Source of the DNA: Mucilaginibacter empetricola
GTDB taxonomy: Bacteria > Bacteroidota > Bacteroidia > Sphingobacteriales > Sphingobacteriaceae
NCBI RefSeq assembly: GCF_024808665.1
Contig: NZ_JANUBZ010000001.1
Span: 755,393-819,392, forward strand
Length of the DNA stretch: 64,000 nucleotides
Direction of reading: 5' to 3'
Under the pieces are notes generated by a model. It saw only the letters and a program-made list of their open reading frames with translations. It ran no database searches and was not told the origin of the DNA. The position numbers were made by a program, and so were the translations under genes. Positions 25,156-34,431 of this stretch are shown piece by piece. Positions within the stretch are counted from its first letter, which is position 1; each line of letters starts with the position of its first letter.

Positions 25156-25767
25156 ATGCAAAACCAATTGAAACAGCTTTATGGCAATATTGATATTTAC
25201 CTTTTTGATCAGCTTTTAAAAGGCACGTATGATAATTGCACCCGTATACTGGATGCCGGTTGTGGCGGCGGCCGCAACCTGGTTTATTTTTTACGGAATA
25301 GTTTTGAGGTCTATGGCATCGATCCGAATGCTGATGCAGTGGCGGCTGTTAAAGAGCTATCACAAAAAATATCGCCCAATAATTCAGCGGACAATTTTAA
25401 ACAGGCATCTGCCGAAAACCTGCCTTTTGAGGGTACGTTTTTTGATTTGGTAATTAGCAGTGCAGTACTACATTTTGCTCATAATGAACCGCATTTTGAT
25501 AATATGCTCCGTTCCATGTGGCGTGTGCTGAAACCCGGGGGCTATTTCTTTGCCCGGCTGGCTTCAGACATTGGTATCGAAAAATTGGTAAAGCCACTAG
25601 GCAATAACCGTTATTTATTGCCCGATGGATCGGAACGTTACCTGGTAAATGAAGAAACACTTTTGAAATATACCAGCGAGCTGGGCGGCTATCTGCACGA
25701 GCCAATAAAAACAACCAATGTGCAAAATTTGCGATGTATGACAACCTGGTGCCTGCAAAAGAAATGA
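25156..25767 (+). CDS. Class I SAM-dependent methyltransferase
   Basis: 203 residues from ATG 25156 (MQNQLKQLYGN). A longer frame begins at 25033, but its first 41 residues are low in quality and lie over the divergent promoter region. Motif I is ILDAGCGGGRNLVYFL (about 30-45), followed by YGIDPNADAV (acidic loop), AENLPFEGTFFDLVISSAVLHF (motif II) and MWRVLKPGGYFFAR (motif III). These are the methyltransferase_11 marks. The substrate is unknown. It is followed by tRNA-Gln on the other strand. Confidence 0.85.
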   Translation: MQNQLKQLYGNIDIYLFDQLLKGTYDNCTRILDAGCGGGRNLVYFLRNSFEVYGIDPNADAVAAVKELSQKISPNNSADNFKQASAENLPFEGTFFDLVISSAVLHFAHNEPHFDNMLRSMWRVLKPGGYFFARLASDIGIEKLVKPLGNNRYLLPDGSERYLVNEETLLKYTSELGGYLHEPIKTTNVQNLRCMTTWCLQKK

Positions 25768-25793
25768 TTTAAAGGGATGGTATATAATATAAG

Positions 25794-25864
25794 TTTTCCT
25801 GCAAGGGCTCGAACCTCAATCCTCAGAGCCAGAATCTGATGTGTTACCATTACACCACAGGAAA
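25794..25864 (-). tRNA. tRNA-Gln (anticodon CTG)
   Basis: On the - strand the acceptor TTTCCTG pairs perfectly with CAGGAAA. The D arm is GTGTAATGGTAACAC. The anticodon stem TCAGA/TCTGA closes the loop TTCTGGC, whose middle bases CTG read CAG codons. The T arm TGAGG-TTCGAGC-CCTTG pairs with two wobbles. CCA is not encoded. The short D arm and overall pattern fit bacterial tRNA-Gln. Confidence 0.92.
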
Positions 25865-25907
25865 ATAACAGGTGGGTGTTAAAAATTAGCTGGCAGTATT
25901 ACTACTA

Positions 25908-25940
25908 CAAATATAAGCAAATGTGATTTATTTGTTTCAA
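25908..25940 (-). promoter_or_regulatory. tRNA-Gln promoter
   Basis: On the - strand TATATTTG (25908-25915) fits the -7 element, with TTG (25938-25940) 22 bases further up as the -33 element. They lie about 44 bases before the tRNA 5' end. Confidence 0.6.
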
Positions 25941-25961
25941 TAGCAACACAAAGATTACATG

Positions 25962-26468
25962 CTACTTAAATACTTTTAAAATAGATTTCCAAAACCAGCT
26001 TTCGTCCGCTTTAAGCATCGTTTCAAGGGTTTTGTCAACATTTTTGGCCAGTTTATTAATATCGGTTACTGATTTGTGGAAGGTTTTATAATCAGCATCT
26101 TTCTCATTGCCTTTAACTGCCGATAACTCATCCAGTATTTTGATAATAGGATCCAGTTCGCGCTTACGGCGCTCTTTAGCCACCTGCCGGGCAATATTCC
26201 AGGAATCTTTATCGGCATAAAAATATTCCTTACGCTCGCCTTGTTTAAGCTGCTTTTCCACCAGCCCCCAGCTAATCAAGTCGCGCAGGGTCATATTGGC
26301 ATTTCCGCGCGAAATACTTAGCTGCTCCATTATCTCTTCGGTGGTTAATGCCTCCGGCGTAATTAACAACAGCGCATGCACCTGCGCCATAGTACGGTTT
26401 ATCCCCCATTCTGAACCGAGTTTGCCCCAGGCTTCTATAAACTTTTGTCGGGCTTCTGTTAATTCCAT
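25962..26468 (-). CDS. GbsR/MarR family transcriptional regulator
   Basis: 168 residues. WGINRTMAQVHALLLITPEALTTEEIMEQLSISRGNANMTLRDL is the winged-helix core (about 21-65) with the GbsR pattern SRGNxxMxLRxLxxWGLV, followed by the wing KQGERKEYFYADKDSW. The C-terminal half is a long helical dimer region. GbsR proteins repress osmolyte-related genes in other bacteria; the target here is unknown. The start codon lies only three bases after a -7 box, so the mRNA is probably leaderless, and a 20-base palindrome overlaps the -33 region. Confidence 0.88.
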   Translation of the reverse strand: MELTEARQKFIEAWGKLGSEWGINRTMAQVHALLLITPEALTTEEIMEQLSISRGNANMTLRDLISWGLVEKQLKQGERKEYFYADKDSWNIARQVAKERRKRELDPIIKILDELSAVKGNEKDADYKTFHKSVTDINKLAKNVDKTLETMLKADESWFWKSILKVFK

Positions 26469-26471
26469 TTA

Positions 26472-26512
26472 CAAAGATACCTTTTTATTAAACTTTCAAA
26501 ATATTTTGAAAG
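26472..26512 (-). promoter_or_regulatory. gbsR promoter with palindromic operator
   Basis: TATCTTTG (26472-26479 on the - strand) is the -7 box. CTTTCAAAATATTTTGAAAG (26493-26512) is a perfect 20-base palindrome that includes the expected -33 TTTTG. Binding of the GbsR dimer there would block its own promoter. Confidence 0.75.
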
Positions 26513-26519
26513 CTTCGTA

Positions 26520-26636
26520 GCCTCACCCTGCCCTCTCCAACCGCGTGCCGCCTTAGCTTTAGCGGTGGCGCAAGGAGAGGGTTCTAAAAAAAGCGCGAAG
26601 TTAAAGTCTTCTCCTTTGGAGAGGATTTAGGTGAGG
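26520..26636. repeat. GCCTCACC/GGTGAGGC inverted-repeat cassette, inverted copy
   Basis: Read on the - strand, this is almost the same 117 bases as 2719-2835. It is followed by GGGTGAGTCCATTCTGCGAT (about 26645-26664), a fragment of the repeat block seen at 13118-13150. No gene lies in the gap. Confidence 0.85.
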
Positions 26637-26724
26637 CCAACCGGGTGAGTCCATTCTGCGATTTGCATTAGCGGTATTATTATTTAAATTTGACTAACCA
26701 ATCTAACAACCTAAAATATTCATC

Positions 26725-27651
26725 ATGGAAAAACAAAATTTTTCGAGGCGGCGCTTTATCGGCACCGGCATGCTTGCAGCTGCGGGCATGGCTTTAGCCT
26801 CAAAAAGTTCTTTTGCAAGTGCCGTTTTCGCAAAATCAAAACCTAATTCAAAATTTAACGGCGTTCAAATTGGTGTGATCACCTATTCTTACAGAAGCAT
26901 GCCGGGCTCTATTCAGCAAATACTACAGTATTGTATTGATAGCAACATAAACGCTGTTGAATTAATGGGCGATGCAGCCGAGGCTTATGCCGGAGCACCT
27001 AAGCGCGATGGTAGCGATGACTTTAACGCCAAACTTGCCAACTGGCGTGAAAACACCGTTATGGATAGTTTTTTTGAAATACGCAAAATGTTTAACGAGG
27101 CCGGGATAAATATTTACGCCTGGAAACCTAATGCACTTGGCACCAAAAACACCGACGGCGAAATTGATTACGCCTTCAACGCCGGCAAGGCTCTTGGATG
27201 TTCACATGTAACAGTTGAATTGCCAGATGCTCTGCAAACGCAGCGCCTGGGTGACATTGCCGAAAAGCACGACATGATGGTAGGCTATCATGCCCACACA
27301 CAGGCTACACCTACTTTATGGGATATTGCTCTTAGCCAGTCGGCGCATAATGGTATTAATTTAGATATTGGTCATTATACCGCAGGGACTAGCTCAAGCC
27401 CGGTTGATTTTATCTTGAAAAACCACAAACGCATTTTAAGTATGCACATTAAGGACCGTAAGTTTCACGACGGCCCTAATATGCCATGGGGCGAAGGCGA
27501 TACGCCTATAAAAGAAGTATTGGCCTTGATGAAGAAAAACGATTACAAATTTCCGGCAACCATTGAGCTGGAATATAAAATACCTGATGGCTCTGACGCG
27601 GTTAAAGAAGTGATTAAATGCCGCGAGTACGCTAAAAATGCTTTAGCCTAA
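26725..27651 (+). CDS. Tat-exported sugar phosphate isomerase/epimerase-like protein
   Basis: 308 residues. FSRRRFIGTG (residues 6-15) is a twin-arginine signal followed by a hydrophobic stretch ending near SSFASA. The rest is an AP-endonuclease-2-type TIM barrel: GVQIGVITYSYRSM, AVELMG, HDMMVGYHAHTQ (His ligands), LDIGHYTAG, HIKDRKFHDG and IELEYK, the usual metal and substrate positions of xylose isomerase-like proteins. These often act on sugars or inositols in the periplasm of Bacteroidetes. It stands alone with its own terminator. Confidence 0.85.
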   Translation: MEKQNFSRRRFIGTGMLAAAGMALASKSSFASAVFAKSKPNSKFNGVQIGVITYSYRSMPGSIQQILQYCIDSNINAVELMGDAAEAYAGAPKRDGSDDFNAKLANWRENTVMDSFFEIRKMFNEAGINIYAWKPNALGTKNTDGEIDYAFNAGKALGCSHVTVELPDALQTQRLGDIAEKHDMMVGYHAHTQATPTLWDIALSQSAHNGINLDIGHYTAGTSSSPVDFILKNHKRILSMHIKDRKFHDGPNMPWGEGDTPIKEVLALMKKNDYKFPATIELEYKIPDGSDAVKEVIKCREYAKNALA

Positions 27652-27673
27652 GCTTATATCCATGTAATTACTG

Positions 27674-27719
27674 AAGCAGCATTAATGATTAGCCCCAATC
27701 ATTAATGCTGCTTTTTTTT
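27674..27719 (+). terminator. Rho-independent terminator
   Basis: GCAGCATTAATGATT (27676-27690) pairs exactly with AATCATTAATGCTGC (27697-27711), loop AGCCCC, then nine T's. Confidence 0.92.
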
Positions 27720-27757
27720 GGAATCAGTATTTTATATTTGAATACTAACTATTCAAA

Positions 27758-28741
27758 ATGAAAGAGATTGTTTTAATTATTCACGAGGATGTTACCTTAT
27801 CAACCATAACCGGGGCTATGGATATGTTGATCCATACCAACAATCTTTTTACACAAAATAAAAAGCCATTGCCCTTTAAAATCAGCCTGACCGGCGAGAT
27901 AAGTGACCGTAATGTTTTACCGCTATCATCGCCATTTGTACAGTACCATGTTATAGGCGACATTAAAAAGGCCGATTTGATTATTGTGCCAGCATTTTAT
28001 GGCGATCGTGATGTGACATTAAAAAAGCATCAAAACATAATAAATTGGATAACCCAAATGCACGGCAATGGCTCGGAAGTTGCCAGTATGTGTTCGGGCT
28101 GCTATTTTTTGGCCGAGGCTGGTTTGCTAAACGGGCATTCGTGCACAGCGCATTGGAATGATATGGATGATATTTTACGCAGATACCCGGAGGTGAATTT
28201 TTTATCAGACATGGTGATAACCGATCAGGATGGTATTTATACCAGCGGTGGCGCTTTTTCGTCGTTAAACCTTATCCTCTATCTTATTGATAAGTTTTGC
28301 GGAAAAGAGGTCGGTATTGGGGCCAGCAAAATGTTCTCGCTGGATATGGACCGCGTAAAACAATCGCATTTTGCGGTATTTAAGGGTCAAAGGCAACACC
28401 GCGACGATGAGATACAAAAAGCACAAACCTTTATTGAACAAAACCATCACCTGCAAATAAACATTGATGAAATTGCCGGAAACTCCAACATGAGCAAACG
28501 GAATTTTATACGGCGCTTTAAAAAAGCTACACACAATACACCTTTTGAATATTTGCAAAGGGTAAAAATAGAATCAGCCAAAAAAGCATTAGAACAAGGA
28601 GCCCAAAACATTAATGCATTGATGTACGATGCCGGTTATAACGACATTAAAACGTTTCGCGAAGTTTTTAAAAAGATAACCGGCCTTACCCCACAGGATT
28701 ATCGCCGGAAATATAACCGCGTTATTTCAATACCCGATTAA
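27758..28741 (+). CDS. GlxA family transcriptional regulator (DJ-1/PfpI plus AraC)
   Basis: 327 residues. The N-terminal 190 residues are a DJ-1/PfpI-like domain with the nucleophile-elbow region EVASMCSGCYFLAEAGLLNG (about 107-126). The C-terminal 100 residues are an AraC DNA-binding domain (INIDEIAGNSNMSKRNFIRRFKKAT then MYDAGYNDIKTFREVFKKITG). GlxA-like proteins sense small metabolites through the DJ-1 part. The target is unknown; the neighbours give no hint. Confidence 0.9.
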   Translation: MKEIVLIIHEDVTLSTITGAMDMLIHTNNLFTQNKKPLPFKISLTGEISDRNVLPLSSPFVQYHVIGDIKKADLIIVPAFYGDRDVTLKKHQNIINWITQMHGNGSEVASMCSGCYFLAEAGLLNGHSCTAHWNDMDDILRRYPEVNFLSDMVITDQDGIYTSGGAFSSLNLILYLIDKFCGKEVGIGASKMFSLDMDRVKQSHFAVFKGQRQHRDDEIQKAQTFIEQNHHLQINIDEIAGNSNMSKRNFIRRFKKATHNTPFEYLQRVKIESAKKALEQGAQNINALMYDAGYNDIKTFREVFKKITGLTPQDYRRKYNRVISIPD

Positions 28742-28815
28742 AAAAAAGAAGCGCTCCTGATGGGCAGGAACGCTGATCTAACCAATTATAAACCTATATG
28801 ATAGAGAGAGAGGTT

Positions 28816-28863
28816 ACAGGGGATGGATTCGAACCATCATCTTACTACCGACTAACCCCCTGT
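28816..28863 (-). pseudogene. tRNA relic lacking the anticodon arm
   Basis: On the - strand, acceptor halves ACAGGGG and CCCCTGT pair perfectly, and a normal T arm GATGG-TTCGAAT-CCATC precedes the 3' half. Only 16-18 bases (GTTAGTCGGTAGTAAG) remain where the D and anticodon arms should be, so the whole element is 48 bases. It cannot decode. It may be what is left after deletion or excision at a tRNA gene. The rest of the 317-base gap (28742-29058) is AT-rich with no gene seen. Confidence 0.6.
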
Positions 28864-29058
28864 GATATTGCAGACAACAACATAATTACCGCCTGATCTG
28901 CTACAAATGTAATAACAATAATTTAAACTACAAAATCTATAGATTAAATAGTTTATTTTTACTTTTCAATTATATTTGGATAGAAGCAATCTGTTTTAAT
29001 TATTTATTAGGGGATGAGAGGGGCTATTTATTTGTCCATTCAGGCAACATCATAAAGC

Positions 29059-30381
29059 TCAGGTTTTTAAATGAGGTTTTCGCCAAACAATCAATCGCCA
29101 TATACCGGCGGCTGTTGCTAAAATAGAAATTGCAAAAACTGCCGCCCATGCGCCTTGCTTTTCTGATGAAAAAGCTCCCACCAGGGCAACTAAATATACC
29201 GCAGCGGGTAAAGCCGTCATCAGGCACAGCGCCGGGATACCCAGCGGTATCTTAAAGGGGCGTTCTGCATCGGGCATCGATCGTCTTAATTTTATTAAGG
29301 AAACATACTCCAACGATAAACCTGCTCCATAAACAATCACATCAATAATCAGCAAATCGTCAAAGGGCCACAATATCATCACACTTACCACCAACGAACA
29401 TACGATTATAGAAATATAAGGGGTTTGAAATTTTGAATGAAGGCTGTTTAACCGTTTGGGCAACAGATCATCATCTGCCATTACTTTCGGCACGCGCGAA
29501 ACTGACAGCAAAACGGCCGCATAAATACCCAAACTGCTGGCCATCCCTGCAAAGGCAATAAATGCCCCTAACCATTTGCCACTTATTATTTCGCCCACAC
29601 CGGGGAAACCCTTTGAGCTTAAGTCGGCAGCAGATATACCGCTTTGTTCCGAAACCAGGATAATTAAAAAGTAAAGCACAATTACCAGCGCAAAAGCCGT
29701 AAAAACAGAAATAAGGTAGGAGCGCACCGGTTTTTCAACCTCTTCGGCGTAAGTGGTGACATTATCCCAGCCAAGGCAGTTCCACATTATAGTATATAGC
29801 GCCATACCCAGCGAGGGAAAAGGCAAACCTTTTAATGACGGCGATACCATAACAACCGGCACGGTATGGTGATAAAAGAATAAGGCAAACAAAATAACAA
29901 AGGGCACTATCACTATGGCCCCTAAAACCAGCGAGGTTTTTCCAACCGGTACTATCCCCAAAATGTTAAGCCCGGCCAAAAGCCATATCACCCCCAAACA
30001 AATAGGGATGCGGTATGCCATCAGCTCTGGAAAAAAATAAGCCGCGTAAAAAACAAACAGACCCGGATAAATGGCCAGATCAACAAAGGTATACAACCAG
30101 GTCCACCAGCCTTCGTAAAAACCCCAGCGGGTACCCAGTGCATGCTTAACCCATTTGTAGTAGCCGCCCGTAACCGGCATCATACTGTTTAGCTCCAGCA
30201 CAACAAAAATGGCGGGCACATCCCATAATAATGGGGTTAGTAATAACAATAAAATAGCGGCATGCTGCCCCGCATAGGCGAGCAAAGGCTCCAACCCGTA
30301 CGGACCACCAGATACGGTAAAGAAAATAACAGCTATGAGCTGTATCGGTCTTATCTTTCTTAATATCGGCGACGATGGCAT
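29059..30381 (-). CDS. APC superfamily amino acid/polyamine permease
   Basis: 440 residues with about twelve hydrophobic segments. The first helix region IQLIAVIFFTVSGGPYGLEPLL carries the unwound G[S/G]GPxG motif of APC transporters; VTGGYYKWVKHALG and WDNVTTYAEEVEKPVRSY are typical of the subgroup that includes plant polyamine uptake (PUT) transporters. It probably moves an amino acid or polyamine with protons across the inner membrane. It is divergent from the sugar cluster, sharing the 306-base gap 30382-30687, in which I see only AT-rich sequence. Confidence 0.88.
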   Translation of the reverse strand: MPSSPILRKIRPIQLIAVIFFTVSGGPYGLEPLLAYAGQHAAILLLLLTPLLWDVPAIFVVLELNSMMPVTGGYYKWVKHALGTRWGFYEGWWTWLYTFVDLAIYPGLFVFYAAYFFPELMAYRIPICLGVIWLLAGLNILGIVPVGKTSLVLGAIVIVPFVILFALFFYHHTVPVVMVSPSLKGLPFPSLGMALYTIMWNCLGWDNVTTYAEEVEKPVRSYLISVFTAFALVIVLYFLIILVSEQSGISAADLSSKGFPGVGEIISGKWLGAFIAFAGMASSLGIYAAVLLSVSRVPKVMADDDLLPKRLNSLHSKFQTPYISIIVCSLVVSVMILWPFDDLLIIDVIVYGAGLSLEYVSLIKLRRSMPDAERPFKIPLGIPALCLMTALPAAVYLVALVGAFSSEKQGAWAAVFAISILATAAGIWRLIVWRKPHLKT

Positions 30382-30687
30382 AAGCTATAAAAATATTGTT
30401 TATGCTTTTAAATGCTCCATTTGTTTACAAATAATTATCCTTTATTTAAAAAAACGCGCCTTTTTTTGAGAATTATCTAACATCTACACAAATGTGAATT
30501 TATTGGGGATGAAAGGTTTGTAAATATTATAATAAAATAATTGTAACTTTAATTTAGGAATTAACATTAAATTAAGCTTAACCCGAGGGTATATTAAATA
30601 TATTGTTAACCCTATATTAACTTTACGCCATAGCTGATAAAAGCCGAAACCTAATTTGTAGTTTTAATTTTTTATTAAGACAAGGTA

Positions 30688-31734
30688 ATGAGGAAAAGGA
30701 TACTATTTATTACAGGTTCAATAAACCAAACCTCACAAATGCACCAGATTTCTAAATATCTGGAAGAGTATGACTGTTGGTTTAGCCAATTATTTCCAGA
30801 TACTTCCTTTCTTAACCTCATTGTAAAATATACCCCATTAGCCAAAGGAACTGTTTTAACCGGGCAGTTTAAAGATCGCTCGGAGACATATTTGGTTCAG
30901 CATGATTTACAGATAGATTATGGCGGCAACAAGCATAATTATGATCTGGTAGTTAACTGTACCGACATGATTGTGGCCGAAAAATTCAGAAAAACCAAAA
31001 CTATATGGGTGCAGGAAGGCATGATTGACCGCCGCACCGTTAGAAGCCGTATTGTAAAGGCAACCGGCTTACCTCCCTATTGCAGTGGCGATACTTCTTT
31101 AAATGGATCGACTAATGTGTGCGATATTTATTGCGCCGCTTCCGAAGGTTATAAAAGCTATTTCGCAGGCTGCGGAACCGATGCCAAAAAGATTTTTGTT
31201 ACCGGCATCCCTAATTATGATAACCACATTGAGTTTTTAGTTAATGATTTTCCGCATCGTAATTACGTAATGGCAGCTACGTCAGATATGCGCGAAACTT
31301 ACCGGTTTGAAAACAGGCCCGGGTTTATAAAACATGCCGTTAAAATTGCCGCAGGCAGGCAATTGCTTTTCAAGCTGCATCCTAACGAAAAGGTTGACCG
31401 GGCCGTTACGGAAATTCGCAAATATGCACCAGCGGGTACCTTAATATATCATACCGGTAATACCAATCATATGATAGCCAATTGCAGCGAGCTGATTACT
31501 CAATACTCTACCGTGGTTTATACCGGCATTGCATTAGGCAAAAAAGTTTACTCGTATTTTGATGTGGAAGATTTAAAAAACCTGGCACCAATCCAAAACG
31601 ATGGTACCTCGGCAAAAAACATAGCCAGCATTTGCAACAGCTATATTAATTTTGCCGGAACAAAGGATGATTTTTTAAGAGGCTTTACCTTCCGGCCGGA
31701 AGTTGCCCTGCAACAGGAAGTTCAATATGCCTGA
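30688..31734 (+). CDS. Putative GT-B glycosyltransferase, first gene of the nonulosonate-like cluster
   Basis: 348 residues, soluble. The C-terminal part holds LLFKLHPNEKVD, then NHMIANCSELITQYSTVVYTGIALGKKVYSYFD, the pattern of nucleotide-sugar-binding halves in CDP-glycerol-type and capsule glycosyltransferases. KIFVTGIPNYDNH lies in the linker. Together with the CMP-sugar genes downstream it is likely to transfer the activated sugar. It is followed without real spacing by the SpsF-like gene. Confidence 0.6.
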   Translation: MRKRILFITGSINQTSQMHQISKYLEEYDCWFSQLFPDTSFLNLIVKYTPLAKGTVLTGQFKDRSETYLVQHDLQIDYGGNKHNYDLVVNCTDMIVAEKFRKTKTIWVQEGMIDRRTVRSRIVKATGLPPYCSGDTSLNGSTNVCDIYCAASEGYKSYFAGCGTDAKKIFVTGIPNYDNHIEFLVNDFPHRNYVMAATSDMRETYRFENRPGFIKHAVKIAAGRQLLFKLHPNEKVDRAVTEIRKYAPAGTLIYHTGNTNHMIANCSELITQYSTVVYTGIALGKKVYSYFDVEDLKNLAPIQNDGTSAKNIASICNSYINFAGTKDDFLRGFTFRPEVALQQEVQYA

Positions 31735-31750
31735 TAAGATAAGTGGATTT

Positions 31751-32560
31751 ATGGGAGTTAATATTGTAATAGTAGTACAAGCGCGCATGTCGTCGAGCCG
31801 TTTGCCCGGTAAGGTTTTGATGCCGATTTTGGGTAAAACGCTTTTATCGCGTATGATTGAGCGCCTGCAAATGATCAAACATCAGGCACAAATTGTCATT
31901 GCCACATCCGAAGAAGCATCGGACGATGTTATAGAACAAGAAGCGCTGAAAATAAATGTTCCTTGCTATAGGGGCAATCTCAACAATTTATTGGACAGGC
32001 ATTACCAGGTTGCCAAAAAATGGAATGCCGATATCGTTCTTAAAATCCCATCTGATTGCCCGCTGATTGACCCGCGCGTTATCGATACCGTACTTGATTT
32101 TTATTTCGCCAATGAAGGTCAATATGATTACGTAGGCAATCTGCATCCGGCAACGTATCCTGACGGCAATGATGTGGAGATAATGACCCTGACTTGTATT
32201 GAAAAAGCCTGGAAAGAAGCGACACGTTCCCTGGAGCTGGAGCATACCACACCATACATCTGGGAAAACCCTGATAAATTCAGGATAGCTAACGTAGCCT
32301 GGAACACGGGGCTGGATTATTCCATGTCGCATCGTTTCACTATTGATTATGAGGCCGACTATCAATTTATAAAAAGAGTATTTGAAGAATTATACCCGGC
32401 GAAGCCTGATTTTTCGTGCGATGATATTTTAGCGCTGCTTGATCAAAAGCCAGAGATTTATCAGATCAACGCCCAATATGCCGGTGTAAACTGGTACCGT
32501 AATCACTTGGGTGAGCTAAAGACAATTTCATCGGAACAAACAAAATTGACTTTTGGGTAA
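31751..32560 (+). CDS. SpsF-like cytidylyltransferase
   Basis: 269 residues from ATG 31751, chosen because IVIVVQARMSSSRLPGKVL then begins close to the start, as in the family; ATGs at 31703 and 31727 overlap the previous gene. The nucleotide-binding ARMSSSRLPGK signature, IPSDCPLIDPRVID and DYVGNLHPATYPDG are those of SpsF/CMP-KDO synthetase-like enzymes, which charge an acidic sugar with CMP. It fits the step after NeuB in this cluster. Confidence 0.8.
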   Translation: MGVNIVIVVQARMSSSRLPGKVLMPILGKTLLSRMIERLQMIKHQAQIVIATSEEASDDVIEQEALKINVPCYRGNLNNLLDRHYQVAKKWNADIVLKIPSDCPLIDPRVIDTVLDFYFANEGQYDYVGNLHPATYPDGNDVEIMTLTCIEKAWKEATRSLELEHTTPYIWENPDKFRIANVAWNTGLDYSMSHRFTIDYEADYQFIKRVFEELYPAKPDFSCDDILALLDQKPEIYQINAQYAGVNWYRNHLGELKTISSEQTKLTFG

Positions 32561-32612
32561 CAAAAGTTAAACGCAGGCTGTCTAATTTTAGATTTTTAAT
32601 ATTTACAACACT

Positions 32613-33476
32613 ATGCAAAGTGTACTTACAAACACTAACCAACTCGAAGCCACTGCTTTAAAGGTACGGGAGCATATCATAAAAATGTCTACCGATGGCG
32701 GTTGTTTCGTCGGGGCATCGTTATCAGCTGCCGATCTCATCGTTTATTTATATTCAGAATTCCTGAATGTTAACCCAAATAACCTTACTGACCCCAACCG
32801 CGACTACCTTTTTCTTTCAAAAGGACATGACGTACCTGCCCTGTATGGCACTTTTGCCGAGCTGGGTTTATTGGACAGAGAACGTTTAAAGAATCACCTT
32901 TCAATCAACGATAATATTTACTGGCACCCAAATACAAAAATCCCCGGCATTGAATTTCATTCCGGCTCCTTGGGTCACCTGCCTTCTGTAGCTATTGGTG
33001 TGGCTATGGATATTAAAATAAGAGGCGGCAATAACAAAGTGATTTGTATTATGGGCGATGGCGAACTGAACGAAGGTACCTGCTGGGAAGCCGTACTGGT
33101 TGCAAGCGCTTATAAATTAGATAACCTGATTTTTGTAATAGACCGCAATCAATTCCAGGCCAATATGGCTACGGAAGATTTGATTCCGCTGGAGCCTTTG
33201 CATGACAAATTTACAGCCTTTGGGGCTGCCGTTAAAAGAATAAACGGACACAGCTTTGAAGCCCTACACGAAGCATTTTCAGCCTATCCTTTTGAAACAG
33301 GCAAACTAAACGTAGTAATTGCCGATACCGTTCGCGGAAAAGGCCTGCCAAGCATTGAGCGCCGCGCCGACCGTTGGTTTTGCAATTTTAACGCAACAGA
33401 AGTTGAAGACTTGCTGAAAGAACTGCATGGCGAACATACCACACAATTAACATCAGAAACATTAGTAGTCAGATAA
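32613..33476 (+). CDS. Transketolase, N-terminal (thiamine-binding) subunit
   Basis: 287 residues. The thiamine diphosphate site MGDGELNEGTCWEAVLVASAYKLDN...VIDRN (about 148-180) is the GDGxxNEG...N motif, and SKGHDVPALY and HSGSLGHLPSVAIG are other transketolase signatures. It forms a split enzyme with the next gene, one base apart. The pair would move two-carbon units between sugars. Split transketolases inside sugar clusters are usually specialised and not housekeeping. Confidence 0.9.
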   Translation: MQSVLTNTNQLEATALKVREHIIKMSTDGGCFVGASLSAADLIVYLYSEFLNVNPNNLTDPNRDYLFLSKGHDVPALYGTFAELGLLDRERLKNHLSINDNIYWHPNTKIPGIEFHSGSLGHLPSVAIGVAMDIKIRGGNNKVICIMGDGELNEGTCWEAVLVASAYKLDNLIFVIDRNQFQANMATEDLIPLEPLHDKFTAFGAAVKRINGHSFEALHEAFSAYPFETGKLNVVIADTVRGKGLPSIERRADRWFCNFNATEVEDLLKELHGEHTTQLTSETLVVR

Positions 33477-33477
33477 T

Positions 33478-34416
33478 ATGTCATACGAAGAATTACTAAC
33501 AGAGATCGCTTTATCCGACGAACGCTTTATAGTGATGACGGCAGAAAACCGTGCCCTTGTACGCAACATCCCTGCCAAATTAGGTAACCGTTTTATTGAT
33601 ACCGGTATTACCGAACAAACCATGATTGGCGCTGCCGCCGGCCTTGCCCTGCGTGGCCGCATCCCGGTGGTGCATGCTCTTGCATCGTTTTTAACCATGC
33701 GCGCCTTTGAATTTGTACGTACCGATGCCGGTATACCCAATCTGCCGGTAAAACTGAGCAGCTTTATCCCGGGATTTTTGTCGGATGGTAACGGACCAAC
33801 CCACCAGGCGGTCGAAGATATTGCCCTGATGCGCGGCATACCGAACATGACGGTTTTTGCTCCTGCCGATGAGGATGACCTGGTAAAAATGCTGCCGCAA
33901 ATATGGAGTCACCCGCATCCATCATACGTAAGGATCAACACCCGCAAAACCGATTATGTGCATAGTCCTTTTGAACTGGGCAAAGCCGAGGTTATTGCTG
34001 AGGGCGACGATGTTACCATATTAACCTACGGCTTATTATTTGAGCAGGCACTTATTGCGGTTGAAATATTGAAAAAAGAAGGCCTTTCGGTAGGCCTGGT
34101 AAACTTGCGCAGCCTTAAACCGGTTGATGAGCAAGCCATTTTACACGCTACCCGCAACAGCAAGCTAACCGTAACATTAGAGGATCACTTTTTAACCGGC
34201 GGTCTGTACAGCATTGTTGCCGAGGTACTGTTAAAACATAGCCTTACTGCCAACGTTTTACCATTCGCCTTAAACGAAAAATGGTTTAAACCATCGCTAC
34301 TGCCTAATGTAATGGAGCACGAAGGTTTTACCGGAAAACAAATTGCCGAAAAAATATTAGGTTATAATACCCGGTTCCATCAGCCGGAAATATCAATCCC
34401 ACAATTTTCTGAATAA
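33478..34416 (+). CDS. Transketolase, C-terminal subunit
   Basis: 312 residues with the pyrimidine-binding domain (RFIDTGITEQTMIGAAAGLALRG, carrying the TEQ glutamate that activates thiamine) and the C-terminal domain (DVTILTYGLLFEQALIAVEIL, then LEDHFLTGGLYSIV). It starts one base after the N-terminal subunit gene stops, so both are made together. The size fits split transketolases. Confidence 0.9.
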   Translation: MSYEELLTEIALSDERFIVMTAENRALVRNIPAKLGNRFIDTGITEQTMIGAAAGLALRGRIPVVHALASFLTMRAFEFVRTDAGIPNLPVKLSSFIPGFLSDGNGPTHQAVEDIALMRGIPNMTVFAPADEDDLVKMLPQIWSHPHPSYVRINTRKTDYVHSPFELGKAEVIAEGDDVTILTYGLLFEQALIAVEILKKEGLSVGLVNLRSLKPVDEQAILHATRNSKLTVTLEDHFLTGGLYSIVAEVLLKHSLTANVLPFALNEKWFKPSLLPNVMEHEGFTGKQIAEKILGYNTRFHQPEISIPQFSE

Positions 34417-34431
34417 AAGATACGCAACAAT

